Shown here: positions 10,188 to 22,484 of the stretch, one piece after another
Numbering within the stretch: the first letter of the stretch is position 1
How the letters are laid out: each line of letters opens with the position of its first letter
From: Plasmodiophora brassicae
Lineage: Eukaryota > Endomyxa: Phytomyxea > Phytomyxea > Plasmodiophorida
Length of the DNA: 64,000 bases
NCBI GenBank assembly: GCA_036867785.1
Contig: CP145423.1
Location: 496,001-560,000, forward strand
Direction: 5' to 3'
Notes under the pieces: generated by a model
What the model was told of the DNA's origin: nothing
What the model saw: the letters and a program-made list of their open reading frames with translations, nothing else
Database searches by the model: none
Made by a program: the position numbers and the translations under genes

Positions 10188-12899
10188 ATGGCGTTGCCCG
10201 CGATGCAGGGCAGCAACAGCAGCAGCAGCGGCGGCGGTTCGGTGACGAACATCGGCAGTCTCCGTGTGGACCCGGGCGACGCCGTCGGCGAACGGCTGCT
10301 GGAGGCGGCGCGCAGGGTCGACGTGAACGATGTGTCGCAGGCGTGCACGTCCTGGCTGCGGTTCCTGCGCCACGTGACGCATATCTACAGCAACGCGCTG
10401 GCCATCGCCTGGCACCAGCACGCCATCGACCTGCTGCCAAAGGACCTGCACAGGAAGGCCGCCGAGTACGCCATGATTTGGATCGGCCTTGCCAAAGCGC
10501 AAGCGTGCGGGTTTCGTGTCGCTACGCTGCCGCCGCCTTGTCTGATTGATTCGAATGTCGCACAGGAAGAACGACACCAGGGAGGCGCGTACCACCTACA
10601 AATATATGAAACTGGAGCGAATCGGCCTCGATTGCCCATCGTTCTACCAATCCTGGAGCGACCTCGAACGCGCTGCAGGTACAGCCATCGTCTAGCCCAC
10701 CATGCGAGGCACGACCGGTTACTCAGCGCAACGCCCGACCAGGGAATATCAGCAAGGCAGATGCGATTGTCGCGCAAGGTCAGCGACGTCTGGCCGATCC
10801 GCAAGCCACGATGGATCAGACGAAGGACATACAGGTCGCGAAGCGTCACGTGCAGCAGGAGCCCCACTTGCAGCACAACCTTTCGGCGACATCGTCGTCG
10901 CTATCCGGAAACGATACGCTGATGACGGCTGATTTTACGACCGCAGCAGCAGCAGCAGCAGATGGTCGGCAAGGACAGCCGGCGGCGGCGGCTGCTGCTC
11001 CTCCCCCACCTGCTGTGAACGTAACGGAATCGTTCCCTCCCGGCAATCGGGCAGCGGACCATCAGGAACAGGTGGCGTCGAACAACAACAACACCGCTCC
11101 GATTCGTCCAAGCAGGATGCCAACGAGGCGGTTCGACTGGGCGCAACTGTCGCCACCGTCGCCAGAGCATCCTGTGCAGGCGGCCCCGTCTGTCGCAGTG
11201 AAAGAGGTGAAGAAGAAGATCCGATTTGAGTTCGATGAGAACGTCGCCGATGACGAGAATCGGCCACCTCGAGAACACAGCCAACCGAGGACGCCTGCAT
11301 CTGAAGAACCTAAACCAGTCCGGTCGGGTGGTGCGGGTACTCTGCAGGCGCCGAAAACGACGGGTGCCGCGCCTGCGCCAGCGCCCTCGCAGACTACGTC
11401 ATCAGCGACATCGACGCCGCATCGCACCGTTTCTGTACGGAATGCTGTCGCGTACACAGTGAGAGAACCGCCTGAACTGACGCGTCGTTCAGGTAAACGG
11501 GACGAGTTACCTGATTCTTGAGATGGTTGGCAAGGGTGGAAGCGGTCAAGTGTACAAGGTGCCAGGACTCGGTGCCGAACGTACGCTGTGTCTCTGACTG
11601 TGTGGACAGGTCGTGGGCGAGAACAAACAGATATATGCAGTCAAACGGGTGAAGCTGAATGGAGACCTGAGCGCTCTGGAAGCGATTCGTAACGAAATTC
11701 GTCTACTTCAAAAGCTTCGCGGGCGGCCCCACATCATTGAGTTGATTGACTTTCAGGAATGCCTCGACCAGAATGTCATCTGGATGGTACTCGGCGTAAT
11801 ATGGTGACGTCGGGCTGCTGTTTCTGATGGTCTTTCCATGCAGGTATTCGAATTCGGGTCTGTTTTGTGTAGACAGGGTTCGGATCGTTGTTGGCTGATG
11901 TTAAGAACAGAGAAATTGACTTGGCAAGGTTGCTAAGAAATCAGAATGGCCAGGCGATCAACATCAATTACGTTCGCACATGTCCGATGTTCAGCTCTGA
12001 TTGTACGATGCTATACGCTGACTATGCTGTCGCTTCTGCAGATTGGCAGCAAATGCTTGAGGCCGTGCAGACGATCCATGAGGAGAGGGTGGTGCATTCG
12101 GATTTAAAACCCGCGAACTTCATGTTCGTAAGAGGGTGCCTAAAGCTGATCGACTTCGGTATCGCTGCAGCGATACAAAGTTGGTGCCACTGGTCGTTCC
12201 GTAAAACACGTCGCTGACGATCATACAGGCGAGGACACCACCCATATCGTTCGAAATTCGCAGATGGGCACGATCAATTACATGGCGCCGGAAGCCATCA
12301 CGGGGCCTCCGCCTGGAAGCTCGTCATCATCATTCAAGGTGAACAGGTGTTCGCGTATTCCACCTCAGTAGCGTTCTCATGATCGGCTCAGCTTGGCCGG
12401 GCAAGTGACATCTGGTCGTTGGGTTGCATTCTCTACCAGATGTACGTCTGGTCCGTTAGTGACAGTGCCATAGTCTGATCAATGTCAAAGGATCTATGGA
12501 CGGACGCCATTTCACGATATGAACTTTGTCCAAAAGGTGCATGCCATCACCGACGTCAACCATCAAATCGAGTTCTCGTTGCCGTCGCTGATTCCCGCCG
12601 AGCTGCTGGCTGATGTCGTCGACGTTATCAGGTAGCGAGTACGTACGTCCGCCCATGCAACAATCTCAGCGTCGCGTAGATCCTGCTTACAGCGCGATCC
12701 GCGAAAGAGACCAACGATCCCTGAGTTACTTGGCCACCCGTTTCTGGTGGCCGTGTCGTCAGGCTTCAGGAAGCCGTTGGAGTCCTTATCCAAAAGCCAG
12801 CTTCAGTCCCTGATTGCGCAGCTGGCTACCTCTGGAATATCGTCGACCGACTTGACGAAGCCCAGCGTCATCGACGTACGGCTTCACTTGCCTGTGTGA
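10188..12899 (+). CDS. TTK: Mps1/TTK dual-specificity spindle-checkpoint kinase
   Basis: Twelve exons (10188-10504, 10566-10678, 10743-11458, 11493-11558, 11610-11786, 11844-11857, 11911-11981, 12042-12179, 12229-12338, 12392-12441, 12491-12631, 12680-12899) join in frame to 710 residues. The N-terminus carries the Mps1-type TPR region ([20 protein letters not shown], then [20 protein letters not shown]). A Pro/Ala/Ser-rich linker follows. The C-terminal kinase domain has [10 protein letters not shown] (P-loop), IYAVKRV (VAIK Lys), [10 protein letters not shown] (catalytic loop), LIDFGIA (DFG), [12 protein letters not shown] (activation/APE) and [14 protein letters not shown]. These match human TTK block by block. 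Role: kinetochore kinase that phosphorylates Knl1 MELT repeats and starts the spindle checkpoint. Start codon chosen at 10188; an in-frame upstream ATG at 10077 is possible. One exon is only 14 nt and one intron only 34 nt. Convergent with the next gene. Confidence 0.93.
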
Positions 12900-13072
12900 T
12901 CTACAGTTTCTCACCGTCGGTGCTCGCAACAGGCTATCCACCGGCAGCTTCAGCATGGTGTCGAGGTTGATGTTCGGATGGCAATTACAGATACCATCAG
13001 CAAGGTTGACGACAATGAGACGGATGCCAAGAGATAAATCAATTGTATTTGTTTGTACAGTGTTGTATCCAG

Positions 13073-16000
13073 TCACTGAATCGCCAGATTATCTTTCTCG
13101 TGTTGACGTAGGATGCTTTGAGCCTCGTCTTCCAATCTGGCGTCTAGACCTGCAAACGGGCGTTCTGCAAACACAATGTCCTCCTCGGTGCGTTTACTCG
13201 CACCGGTGTCCTCACCACGAGCCTGTTGCTTTTCGTGCAGAAGATTTCTGAACTCCGCACGAAGCCCTGATGACCATCACACCGTTAGCCCTGTACCGGT
13301 AACCGTTCAATCCCGCGATGGGGTACCTCCAATGCTTTGCTCAGGAGAGGTACCGGCCACTCCATAACGCTCCTTCATCTGCCGCTGGCGTTCCATATTC
13401 TCCTGTCGACGCGATCAGCATACGGCGCAAGCAAAGTCAGCTGTTGCGGAGACCTGGTATTCTTTCTCGATCTCTTCGAGGTGCTGGCTTCGAACAGACT
13501 CGCGCCATGCAGCTGAATGCTCTGACAGCACTTTCTCCCGATCCGTCACCAGCTGTTCCAGAGCCGAGCGATGCTGCCTCTCGAGCGCCTCCTCTTCGTC
13601 CTTGAACTTCTTTCGCATCTCCTGCTGCAATTCCTCGTACCGTCTTCGTTCGTCGTTCATGATCTGTGTCTCGGCTTCCTTAAGGATCTTCTGGAACGCG
13701 AGCTGTTCCTGCATCTGTTCATCTCGCCACTTGATTTCAAGCTCCAGTTCACGTCCGCGTCGAGCTTCTTCTTCGACACCTAGCAGGACGGATTCCATTT
13801 CCTTTTCTTCACTAACGAGCTTTGCCTTTTCCTCCAGATGTCGCTTCCGAATCTCCTCAGCGAACATTTTACGGCGCTGTTCCCTTTCCATGTGTCGCAG
13901 ACGATGCGCGCGCTTCTCAGTTTCAAGAGCGGCCCTGCTCTGCTCGGCTCTGATGATGGCTTCCCGTTCTTCTTCAACCTACACATGCGGTTTCAATACT
14001 CCTTTCTCGACACAGTCCACAACGTGTCTACCTTCTTTCGCCATCTTCGTTCCTGCTCGAGCAGCTCTGCTTTGCCACGTTGCTCTTCCTGTGCAAGCAG
14101 CTCTGCGCGCTTCGTCTGCTCCTGCTCTTCATTGAGCGATTTCTCAAGCTGTTACAAGCGCAAAGTGAGATAGCGCCATGCATGCTGAAGGTTGTACAAT
14201 AACCTGTTCCTGGGCCAGATGCCTTAACCGCCTCTCGCGTTGGATACGGGCAAGACTCATTTCCTGATCGAGCTGCTCCAGCATCTCCTGGTTCTCAGTC
14301 ACCTGCTGCTCCCGCATTTGCATCGATAAACTGGTCAGCTTCTCCCGCGTCTCCTTCAGCGCCCGCTGACGCAGGCTTCGCTCTTCGTCCTCGATTCTCC
14401 ACTACATAATGATCGTAAGGAGTCTCGAATGGTCGGCAAAGGATGACGGTACCTGTTCTTTAAGTTGAGCCATCCTCAACTCCCTGGCCTTCTTTCTTCG
14501 TTCCAGCTCTAGCCTAATCTAGAAGTCAGCATACTGCAAAAGCGTGTACCTTAGCTAGATGATGCCTTCGCTTCTCGAGCTCTTCTTGTCGTGCCTGCTC
14601 CCCGTGCGCCTAGTATGCACAGTTACCAAAGCCTGCAATAACCTGCCCTACATGCGCAGGATACCTGGACGATTGTCTGATCGACTTGGAACTCGAGGTT
14701 CAGCAGAGCCTCTTCCTCGAGACGCTGTTCGAGCTCATACTCGTCACGTGCGCGTCTGCGAAGCTCTTCGTCTTCGGCTCGTTTCAGCTCAGCCATTCTC
14801 CTATCGCGCTCCGTCTGCATTTGCGCTTGTAGCATAGCAGCTTTCGAATCGATCTGGACACGCTATTGAGACAAGCAGTACACCTGCATTCTAGGAGCAT
14901 ACCTGTGCTCGCCGTCTAGCCAATGCCTGGCGGTCGATCCGCTGACGTTCACGTAAACGCGCCGCCTCTTCTTGGGCCCAGACAGCCCTGCGTTCGACCT
15001 CAGCCAGACGAAGGGCTTCTTGTTGCTGCTGCCATGCGACCCGTTCGCGTTCGAGCTCCTCACTTTTGCGCTAGCAGGGTCTGTTCAACAAAATGCTACT
15101 CGCAGATTATTCCTGATGGAATGTCTCTACCTGCAACTCTTCAAGAGTGTGTTTCTTGCTCTCGATCTCCTCCTCCTCCATGCGAATCCGTTCTCGTTCT
15201 TTGATTTGGAAATCGACGACAAATTTCGGATAGTACTCGAACTCTGGTACAGATCCGGCTTAACAGAGCAACGACCACGTAAGTGCAATGTCATACCTGG
15301 ATAATGGTCGACGTGCAGCGCGATCCACGGCTCGTCATGAGGAAGGAGGTCAGCAGGAGTGTTCCTTCTCATGCTGTACGCGTCGTGCATGAGCTTTGCA
15401 ACGCTCTTCCCGAGCGTGTTGGAATGACTGACGAACTGCTCGATGCTCCTGTGCGACATGGTTAAAACGAATTCGACGCTTTGTCGTCTACACGCCGTAC
15501 CGATGATTCTCTATCCCCAGCAACTGGCCCCGAAAGTTCTTCAGATATGCTGCGACAACAAACAGCAGGAAAGAGGGGCGGTTCGACACAACATGATCAA
15601 AGAAGATCAGCCACTCCGACTTCGTGAAGACTTCGGTGAATAGGGTCCGGATAAGCGGCCAGGAATACTGAGCGGGCTCCAGACCGTGTGCCTATGCGAT
15701 GGTTGGCGAATTGCGACGTTCGGAGACGTACCGCACGACTATACTGACCATGAAGTGCGCTAGAAGAGCAGAGTCGTGGTAACGCAACAGATCGTCCACA
15801 TGCTTGAGAACCGCCGACGGAGGGTTTGGAAAGAACTCAAACCATCGACGCCCCCAGTTCAATAAGATCGAGGCGACCATTTCAAAGCAGACAACATTGT
15901 CGGCGGGGAACAGTCGAATAAACGGGAAGATCAAAGAAGGCAGGAAGTCGACCTCGGAGAACATAGGCGACCTGATTACAATGACAATCGAGCCAAACAA

Positions 16001-18060
16001 TATATACAACAGGAGGCCTACCAGTGTGCAAGTGCAGACAGGACATGCTGGAGCTGCCGGAACAGTCGTCGATCCTGAAGGGGATACTGTTTGTGGAGCA
16101 ACTTAAGAGCTGGGTGTAGGCCCTTGTTTTCGAACGCTGCATACTGATCCCGGTTTTCAGGCAGACGCATTAGAAATCGCCAAATGATCGTCCGGTATTC
16201 AGCCGGATACTACCATCCTTTCAGACGCAGCTTCCAAGACAGGCAATTCATAAGTACCTCGCCATAAGCCTTTAGCAACGACTTCAATTTCGATGGGTCC
16301 AAGAGTTTCCCTTTCCCGTTGGAAGCCGTCATCTCAAACAATGGTACATGGTTTGGGGCAGTTTCGACATTCGGGCTGGGTTCGGCTGTCCCAGCTGATC
16401 TGAGCGAAGAGCCTGTCGAAGCCGACGCCCTCCTTTCGTCAAATCCATCATTTTCGTCGTCATACTCACCCGTATCGCGTGCACTCCATTTGCGATCCTG
16501 AAGACGGTTCAGAGATCCTAAGCGGTATAGGCACACAGTCCCCACGTTTGGCTTGGAAGGCTCAGAGGCAGTCGTGTCAGGGACCGTTTGGTCGAACACG
16601 GGGAGAGATCCGAGTCTCCGGATAGCTTCAGACTCAGACTGCCCGCTCTGAGACAACGTTACGTCCAGCGGCAAACCGCTTGTTCGACGTCGGCCCTACC
16701 TTAATTCGAAGATTAACCATAGAGCTCTCTTGCTGGAATGCCTTGTCTAAGTCGTACAGAGAGATACTTCCATCGCTCATTATGCACGTACAGTAGCGCC
16801 CACCAGGCCCAATGTCGAATCCTTGCAAACTCAGTCAGCTGCACGAACGCGGGGTATGAAATTCTATGTGCGTACCCACGATAGCCTTGTGCTGTTCCTG
16901 CAATGTCAGAAGTACCTTCAGAGACAGCACGTTGAACACCAAGAGCACGCCGTCGTCGCCAAGCACGAAGGCGACATCACAATCGGGAAGGAACTGGAGT
17001 TGAACAGTGAAGCGGACCGAGCTCGGCAGGACGGCGATACGCAGGAGGCTACGTTGGTTACATCAATCAACACCGTTAGGTCCAAATCCATTAGGACATC
17101 TGACCATTGGATTTTGGTTTCCCACAGAAACAGATTTGCCGATTGCCCGCCTGCGATCAGGTATCTGCTGTCGCTGCTGATAGCGAAACACGTTGCCGAC
17201 AGGCTTGCAGGCTGGTTGCGAACAGTTCGCGTATTCGGCAGCTGGAACAGCATCTTGAATTTGACGCAGTCCCAGCTCACGATGCCTTCGTCGGAGACGC
17301 AGGTCAGCAGGTCGGATCCTGGGCGAATTGTCAGTAACGTACATTGAAACGGGCGCATGCTGTCGGACCTGTTGGGCCATACGTCGCCTGTAACAGTTCG
17401 GCATCGGAACTCTCCAGCGTTCGTCGTCGACGCCACTCACGAGCGTCCCATATGATGACACGGTCCTTGGAATTGCTGGCGAGGAACTGCCCAGTCGGGT
17501 GGAACGACAGGCTCGTCACCTGAAGCTATGTAAGCAGAGCGTTCGACGGAACAAACAGCTCCTGGTCGCCGTACCCGGGCGCGGTGCCCTTTGAGAGTTG
17601 CGACGACGTTGCATGATTCCGAATCGACAATTCGGATGGTGCCGTCGTCGAAGGCGATCGCGACGATAGCGTTCGGCGATGGGGATGCCTGCATGGCCGT
17701 TGGGCAGGAGCCCGCTCGGCAGACCAGCGAGTACCGGTTCTGCAGGACATGGAACAGGTGGATATTGCCACGGGCATCGCCAGTCACGAACTTGTCGCCG
17801 CGAACATTGAACCGGACAGCGCGGATGCCGGCGCGAACCGAGGCCGCCGCCGGTCGCAGGATCGACAGCAGACCGGTCGGTAGCGGCACCGGCGCCCGGG
17901 GCCAGATGCGCCCGCCCTGGCCCTCCACATGGACGCAGGCGACCTTGCCATCCGGTGTCCTCTCCATGGCCTTCGCCCTGAACCACCACTGGCACGAGCA
18001 GTCAGGACGCGTTACGTTGCTGACGGGACGAAGGCCCCGCCGTTTCCTCTCTCCCGGCAT
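13073..18060 (-). CDS. TBC1D31: TBC1D31 orthologue: WD40, TBC domain and coiled coil
   Basis: A long multi-intron gene starting at 18060 and ending at a TGA at 13075-13073. Order: WD40 repeats (LATLKGHRAR; SLSFHPTGQFLASNSKDRV), then a LLKAYGE lead into the TBC domain (YPAEYRTIIWRFLMRLPENR; LQHVLSALAHW; VCFEMVASILLNWGRRWFEF; FPNPPSAVLKHVDDLLRYHD), then a long Glu/Arg/Gln coiled coil, ending AERPFAGLDARLEDEAQSIL and HEKDNLAIQ. The TBC part aligns closely with human TBC1D31 in the segments I can recall. Last introns: after KEYQ (51 bp) and after YGVA. TBC1D31 is a centriolar-satellite scaffold needed for ciliogenesis; its TBC fold lacks standard RabGAP catalytic fingers in animals. I resolved only part of the exons, so the protein length is not given. 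Confidence 0.9.
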
Positions 18061-18280
18061 TGGCCATCATTAACCTGTCGGCGAAATTCGCGTTTTGTGG
18101 CCCGATTTCCGCAACGTCCCTTCTTGCGGCACGGTTGACTGCACTGAGCCACAGCCGGCAGTCGGCAGTCGCGTGTTTACACAGTCGTGGCGTCACGGGT
18201 TATCCCACAGGCGCAGTTGCGCAACAAATGGGCCGCCAGTCGCGGCGTGGCTCACGCGATCGCTGTTCGGTGACGAAAGG
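18061..18280. promoter_or_regulatory. Divergent promoter region between TBC1D31 and PUB-CAP gene
   Basis: Only 220 bases separate the two divergent start codons, so both 5' leaders and any core promoter elements must lie here. I see no TATA box; the region has a GC-rich composition with a tgtttacacag stretch. Shared regulation is an inference from geometry only. Confidence 0.4.
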
Positions 18281-19529
18281 ATGGATCGGCGAGCCGCGCT
18301 GAGGCGGCTGTGCGCCGAGGCGGGCGATGCCGCTGTCAGCACGCTGCGAGTCCTGGCGGGGCTGATGAAAAACGCCAGAGGGAACGACGAGCGCCGACGG
18401 ATACGGTTGTCGAACCCGGCCCTGTTCGAAAAGTTGACGCGGTTCGACAGCGCGGTGGACGTCCTGGAGTCGTGCGGGTGGGAATTCATCGAATACGGTG
18501 ATCCGGATGCCGATAATGATGTCTGGATGGGAGTCGATGCCAGCACCCTCGACGTGGATCATGTTCTGGACGAGATCGAATCCCAGCGACGAGAAATTAC
18601 TGGGGACGTGTCGTCACCCGGTCCTCCAGCGCCTTCGGAGCCGCCACCACTTCCGGCAGTGAATGTGCCCAGACCTGTCCCGGCAGCGCCTGCGAAGCGC
18701 TCCAAATTAGCGCGATCGGACCTGGCCGATATTCACGAGAGGTTACGTGGCGCGGCGCCACCTCCGTCTAGCGATAATATTCAGCGCGGCGTCATCAACG
18801 TCAACCCCGCTCCGCTTCGTCAGCTTCGGGAGGTCAGGCGTGCGCAGCATCAGGCGTGGTTGAAGAGGTCCGACCGCAAACGATCAATGACGCTGGCCGA
18901 CCTGGATGCCAAGGATGCCGAGGAAGAGGCGCGTATCGCCCGTATTGGGCGGTACGCGCAACGCGACCGCGTTTTGAACTCGTCCTTCGACGTCAAAGGT
19001 ATCGGCGAACGCGCGCTGGCGTACACGAATGAATTTCGTGCGACCCGCGGACTGCCCGCCCTGAAATGGCACCAGTACCTGGCCGATATCGGAGCCGACC
19101 ATTCCAGGTTTGACGATGCCGCCTGATTGCCGATTGGCGCCGCCTAACGCATGTGCCCCCCAGAGATATGGTTGCAGGCAAGGTCCCGTTTAGCCATGAC
19201 GGGTTTGACAGCAGGGTTGCCCAGTACCCGATGAAGCATACGGTTGCTGCCGAAAACATCGCCAGGTAACCATCGCGTTGGCCACAGCTACGCCAACGTT
19301 GACGATTCGCTCCTAGAATTGGAGGTGGTGATCCTGCCAGGCAAGCGGTTAATGGATGGATCAACTCCCCGGTAGGCTGTCGTCGCGTGTGATCTGGATG
19401 GCATCAGGGCAAACTGATCGACGATGTTAGGGTCATTGCAAGAATTTGCTGCTTCCCAACGCCAAATGGTGCGGCATTGGTGTCGTCCCTTGCGGGTCTC
19501 AGTACATGTTCACTCAGCTGTTTGGCTGA
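18281..19529 (+). CDS. PUB domain fused to a CAP (SCP/PR-1) domain
   Basis: Four exons (18281-19107, 19164-19265, 19341-19371, 19431-19529) give 352 residues. Residues about 15-90 form a PUB domain (LRVLAGLMKNARGNDERRRI, LSNPALFEKL, DVLESCGWEF), the fold that binds the p97/VCP C-terminal tail in PNGase, UBXN6 and HOIP. A Pro-rich linker and a basic helical segment follow. From about residue 260 a CAP domain runs to the end: ALAYTNEFRATRGLPALKWH, LADIGADHSR, VPFSHDGFDSR, AAENIAR, AVNGWINSPGHCKNLLLPN, GIGVVPCGSQYMFTQLFG. The four CAP-cavity residues are present (His in ADHSR, Glu in AAEN, His in FSHDG, His in SPGHC). No signal peptide, so a cytosolic protein is expected. Joining of the last three exons is supported by CAP conservation. 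Confidence 0.85.
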
Positions 19530-20125
19530 TTCGACGTTCCGGGTTTGCGTCGTCACATCAATATGTATTCGGCCTGCATACGCCCTGATTGTGTCGTTCA
19601 AATTGAATGCCACTTCAGTTTGTAGTGCTGTCAACGAGGATAATACTCGCTCCAGGCGGTTGAACTTGAATGGAACGGACGGCTCGCAATGGGCGACAGC
19701 CGACGAGGAGCCTGACGCTCTTCACATCAAATCGTGATGACTGTATCATAAAATCACGCGGTTGGACCTGATAATGAGTGATGCCATCCTGCACCTGATA
19801 AAACAATATTCGGAGACGACCAGAGAGTTCATGCCTGCGTCAGTCAGTTGCCATAGCACAACCTTTGTGCTTCTCCACCCCTCAGAGAACCGCACATCCT
19901 GTGCCGCCGCCGTTAAACGAAACCACAACGCGTTGCACGAGGGTCTCCATACTCCCGGCTTCCGCCCAGCATCGGTTCATGTGGCAATCTGAGCCTTGCT
20001 CGTCTTGCGCTCGCAGACAGCGCCATATGCTACCCAGGTCAGTGGTTACCGAACCACTATGAGGTTCAGAAAGTAGAACCTCGAGACATACCACATTCCG
20101 GGATCCAGAATAAGAATACATAGGA
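19530..20125. other. Intergenic, nothing recognised
   Basis: About 600 bases downstream of the PUB-CAP gene. Composition is less GC-rich than the genes. Short frames only, no family or splice pattern I can defend. Confidence 0.3.
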
Positions 20126-20604
20126 ATCGGTGAGGAAGTTCGTCACATTACGAATGACCACATTCGTCAAACTTACGATCACATGCGTGGGTTTGTGGTC
20201 TACTGCAAAGATGGGCAACCAGTTCACACTCAGAAGTTGTACGGATCTGCTCATCATGGAGAGGGGCGTTTTCATTGCTGTCGCCGGGTCCCGAAGAACT
20301 CGACTGCGTCTGGGCGGGATACCAATTCTCGACGAAGTCTTCCGTCAATTGGGAGCAACCGAAACAATCGCGAAAGATGCTGTCAATGGGACGGTGTGAA
20401 CTCCTCGTAGAAGTGAGGCAAATAGCTGTTTAATAGGTCATCGTCCAGCGTCTCAAATGGTCGTCGTTTCCATGACGAGCAGTTCTGTAGAACTTCTGAG
20501 TGTGAACTGGTTGCCTATCTTTGCAGTAGGCCACAAACTCACGCATATGATCGTAATTTTGACACACATCGTCGTTCGTAATGTGACGAACTTCCTCGCC
20601 GATT
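20126..20604. repeat. Inverted pair of related coding fragments
   Basis: Plus strand 20126-20265 and minus strand 20604-20471 are diverged copies of one coding segment. The plus copy reads IGEEVRHITNDHIRQTYDHM then RGFVVYCKDGQPVHTQKLYG; the minus copy reads IGEEVRHITNDDVCQNYDHM then REFVAYCKDRQPVHTQKFYR. Changes are mostly third-position or conservative, so the segment was under protein constraint before or after copying. About 200 bases separate the arms. Confidence 0.85.
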
Positions 20605-20853
20605 CTCGAGTCAGCAGCGATCATCGTATCCAACCTCGGGGTCAGCTCACCATTCACCACAGACGATTACGATGGGACGACTCGTGACCTTCTGCTGAGA
20701 ATCATTGAACCACTGTGCCAATATATGATGACGCCCCTCAACTGGGTCACGCTTCCACTGCGATCCATCCTTTTGTTCCGCCTGAATTGTGCGAATCCAC
20801 TTTACGGCTTTGCTCCCGTGATCCAAATATTTATTGCTCCCGGTGGCGCCCAC
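20410..20853 (-). pseudogene. Decayed or unresolved coding region containing the minus arm of the inverted pair
   Basis: Minus-strand segments read GATGSNKYLDHGSKAVKWIR and RDPVEGRHHILAQWFNDSQQ (20853-20650), then the IGEEVRHITNDD segment (20604-20471), then in a shifted frame RPFETLDDDLLNSYLPHFYE (20465-20400). Each piece looks like real protein but the frame changes between them without a convincing intron. Family unknown. Either a gene with splice sites I missed or a degenerating copy. Confidence 0.4.
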
Positions 20854-20941
20854 AAAGTATTAATCTGTCAACTGATCTGAGCCACGTTTTTAATTCCTTT
20901 TTGGTCTGTTCCGGTGTCTGGGGCGCCTTTAGCAGACGGCC

Positions 20942-22484
20942 ATGGACAGGCGGCGAGGCCTGCCAATCCTGATCCTGATCGCGTGTCTCATCGTGTTCCA
21001 GTTCGCCGTCCTGGGCATGCTGTACCTGCCAATCTCGCAATGGAGCGACGAGCCCATCGCCCAGCGGCAAGCCGGCGATGTCGTCGTCGATGTCGGCCTT
21101 CGCGACAAATACCACTTGGCGTCGATACCGGATGACGATGCACGGTCGTGCGAATCTGGGGTCGGCGTAACGGCGCTGGAACGCTGGGATCGCCTGGCCA
21201 AGACATTCATCGCCAACTCTGGCAACGATGAGGCTCCCCGGCTAACATGTCGTGTGACTCGACTGCCGCACCAGCCCATCGCCACACAGCCCCACACGTA
21301 AGCGCGTCGCCAGCGCGGTCTCCTCTGCCGTTCCTGACACCAACGTTCCCTGGTACAGGATCTGCAATGCGACGCGGATCGTTCTCGATCGGTCGTTCAT
21401 GACGCCCGCAGACTGCCCGAAGCACCGACCTGGATACATGTGCGACCCGTTGCCGACCTTCGAGCATTACTCAACCGGCGCGCTGTCTTTCCCCAACGCC
21501 ATTCGGCTGCCAGCGTTCACGATCGACCAGTTCCCAGCCGACCACCTCCGGGACATGTTCGATAGTGTCGGCGTCGCCGATCGCCACGACGGCGCCGGCG
21601 AGCACGTCATCGACGGGTTCGTGCTGGTCGTGACTCGGGAACGCGGCGAACACCTGAACCTCTTCCATTCGGCAACGGATTGGTTCAACGCGTTCATGGC
21701 CATGGTGGTCCTGGATCTTCCGCCGTCCACGACGTCGGTCCTCATTATGGACAGTCATCCGCAGAGCCCCCTCGACATCGTCTGGGACGCAGCGTTCAGT
21801 CGGTCGCGACGGACGATGCGGATCAGGCAATCCCCCGACCGTATGCTGATCCAGAATGCGGTCTTCGTCCCGCCCGGGTACTCCTCGTTCTTCTACCGGC
21901 ACAACACCGATCCGGACGATGATTGCCAGGTGGGCACCGGTGGCGTCGCGCTGTACGATGCCTTCTCCAGGCACATTCTCTCCGGGTTCGGCGTCACCCG
22001 CAGGCAGGCGCGGACGTCGTCTGTACGTGTCCTGATGGTCGTTCGCAAGCCGTATTTGCCGTCGCACCCACGAATGGGGCGTCAGATCGATAACGAAGCT
22101 GCCCTGGTGTCCGCGCTGGATTCCATCCCGGGTATCGTCGTCGATGTCGTCGACTTTGCTGGTCTGGATTTCGAGGAACAGCTCCGGCGCGTGTCCGCGT
22201 CGGACGTCATGATCGGTATGCATGGTGCCGGGCTGACACATGCGCTGTGGTTGCCAGTCGGCGGGGCGCTGCTGGAGATCCGGCCGAAACCCAGCATGGG
22301 CTGGTACTGCTTCCGGCATATGGCGAAGTACGCCGGCCTGCACTACGACGCGCTGGTCAACAGGCACTTCCCAGCCGGGTACCGCGAGGACGCGCATGGA
22401 GACTATACGACCGTCGACGTTGCCGAGTTGACCTCCATCGTCGAATCGTTATTATCGAGAGTAAGATCCAGCCCGGCTCGGTAA
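20942..22484 (+). CDS. GT61-family glycosyltransferase, type II membrane protein
   Basis: Two exons (20942-21297 and 21359-22484) across a 61-bp intron give 493 residues. Residues 5 to 30 form a signal anchor (GLPILILIACLIVFQFAVLG), typical of Golgi or ER type II enzymes. The C-terminal half carries the GT61 (DUF563) core: VLMVVRKPYLPSHPRMGRQI, then DNEAALVSAL, VVDFAGLDFEEQLRRVSASD, and the diagnostic VMIGMHGAGLTHALWLPVGG, followed by LLEIRPKP and MAKYAGLHYDAL. The family includes EOGT, POMGNT2 and plant xylan transferases that use UDP-GlcNAc or UDP-pentoses; donor and acceptor cannot be read here. Cys-rich lumenal stem (TCRVTR, ICNATR, ADCPKH, YMCDPL). Confidence 0.85.
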
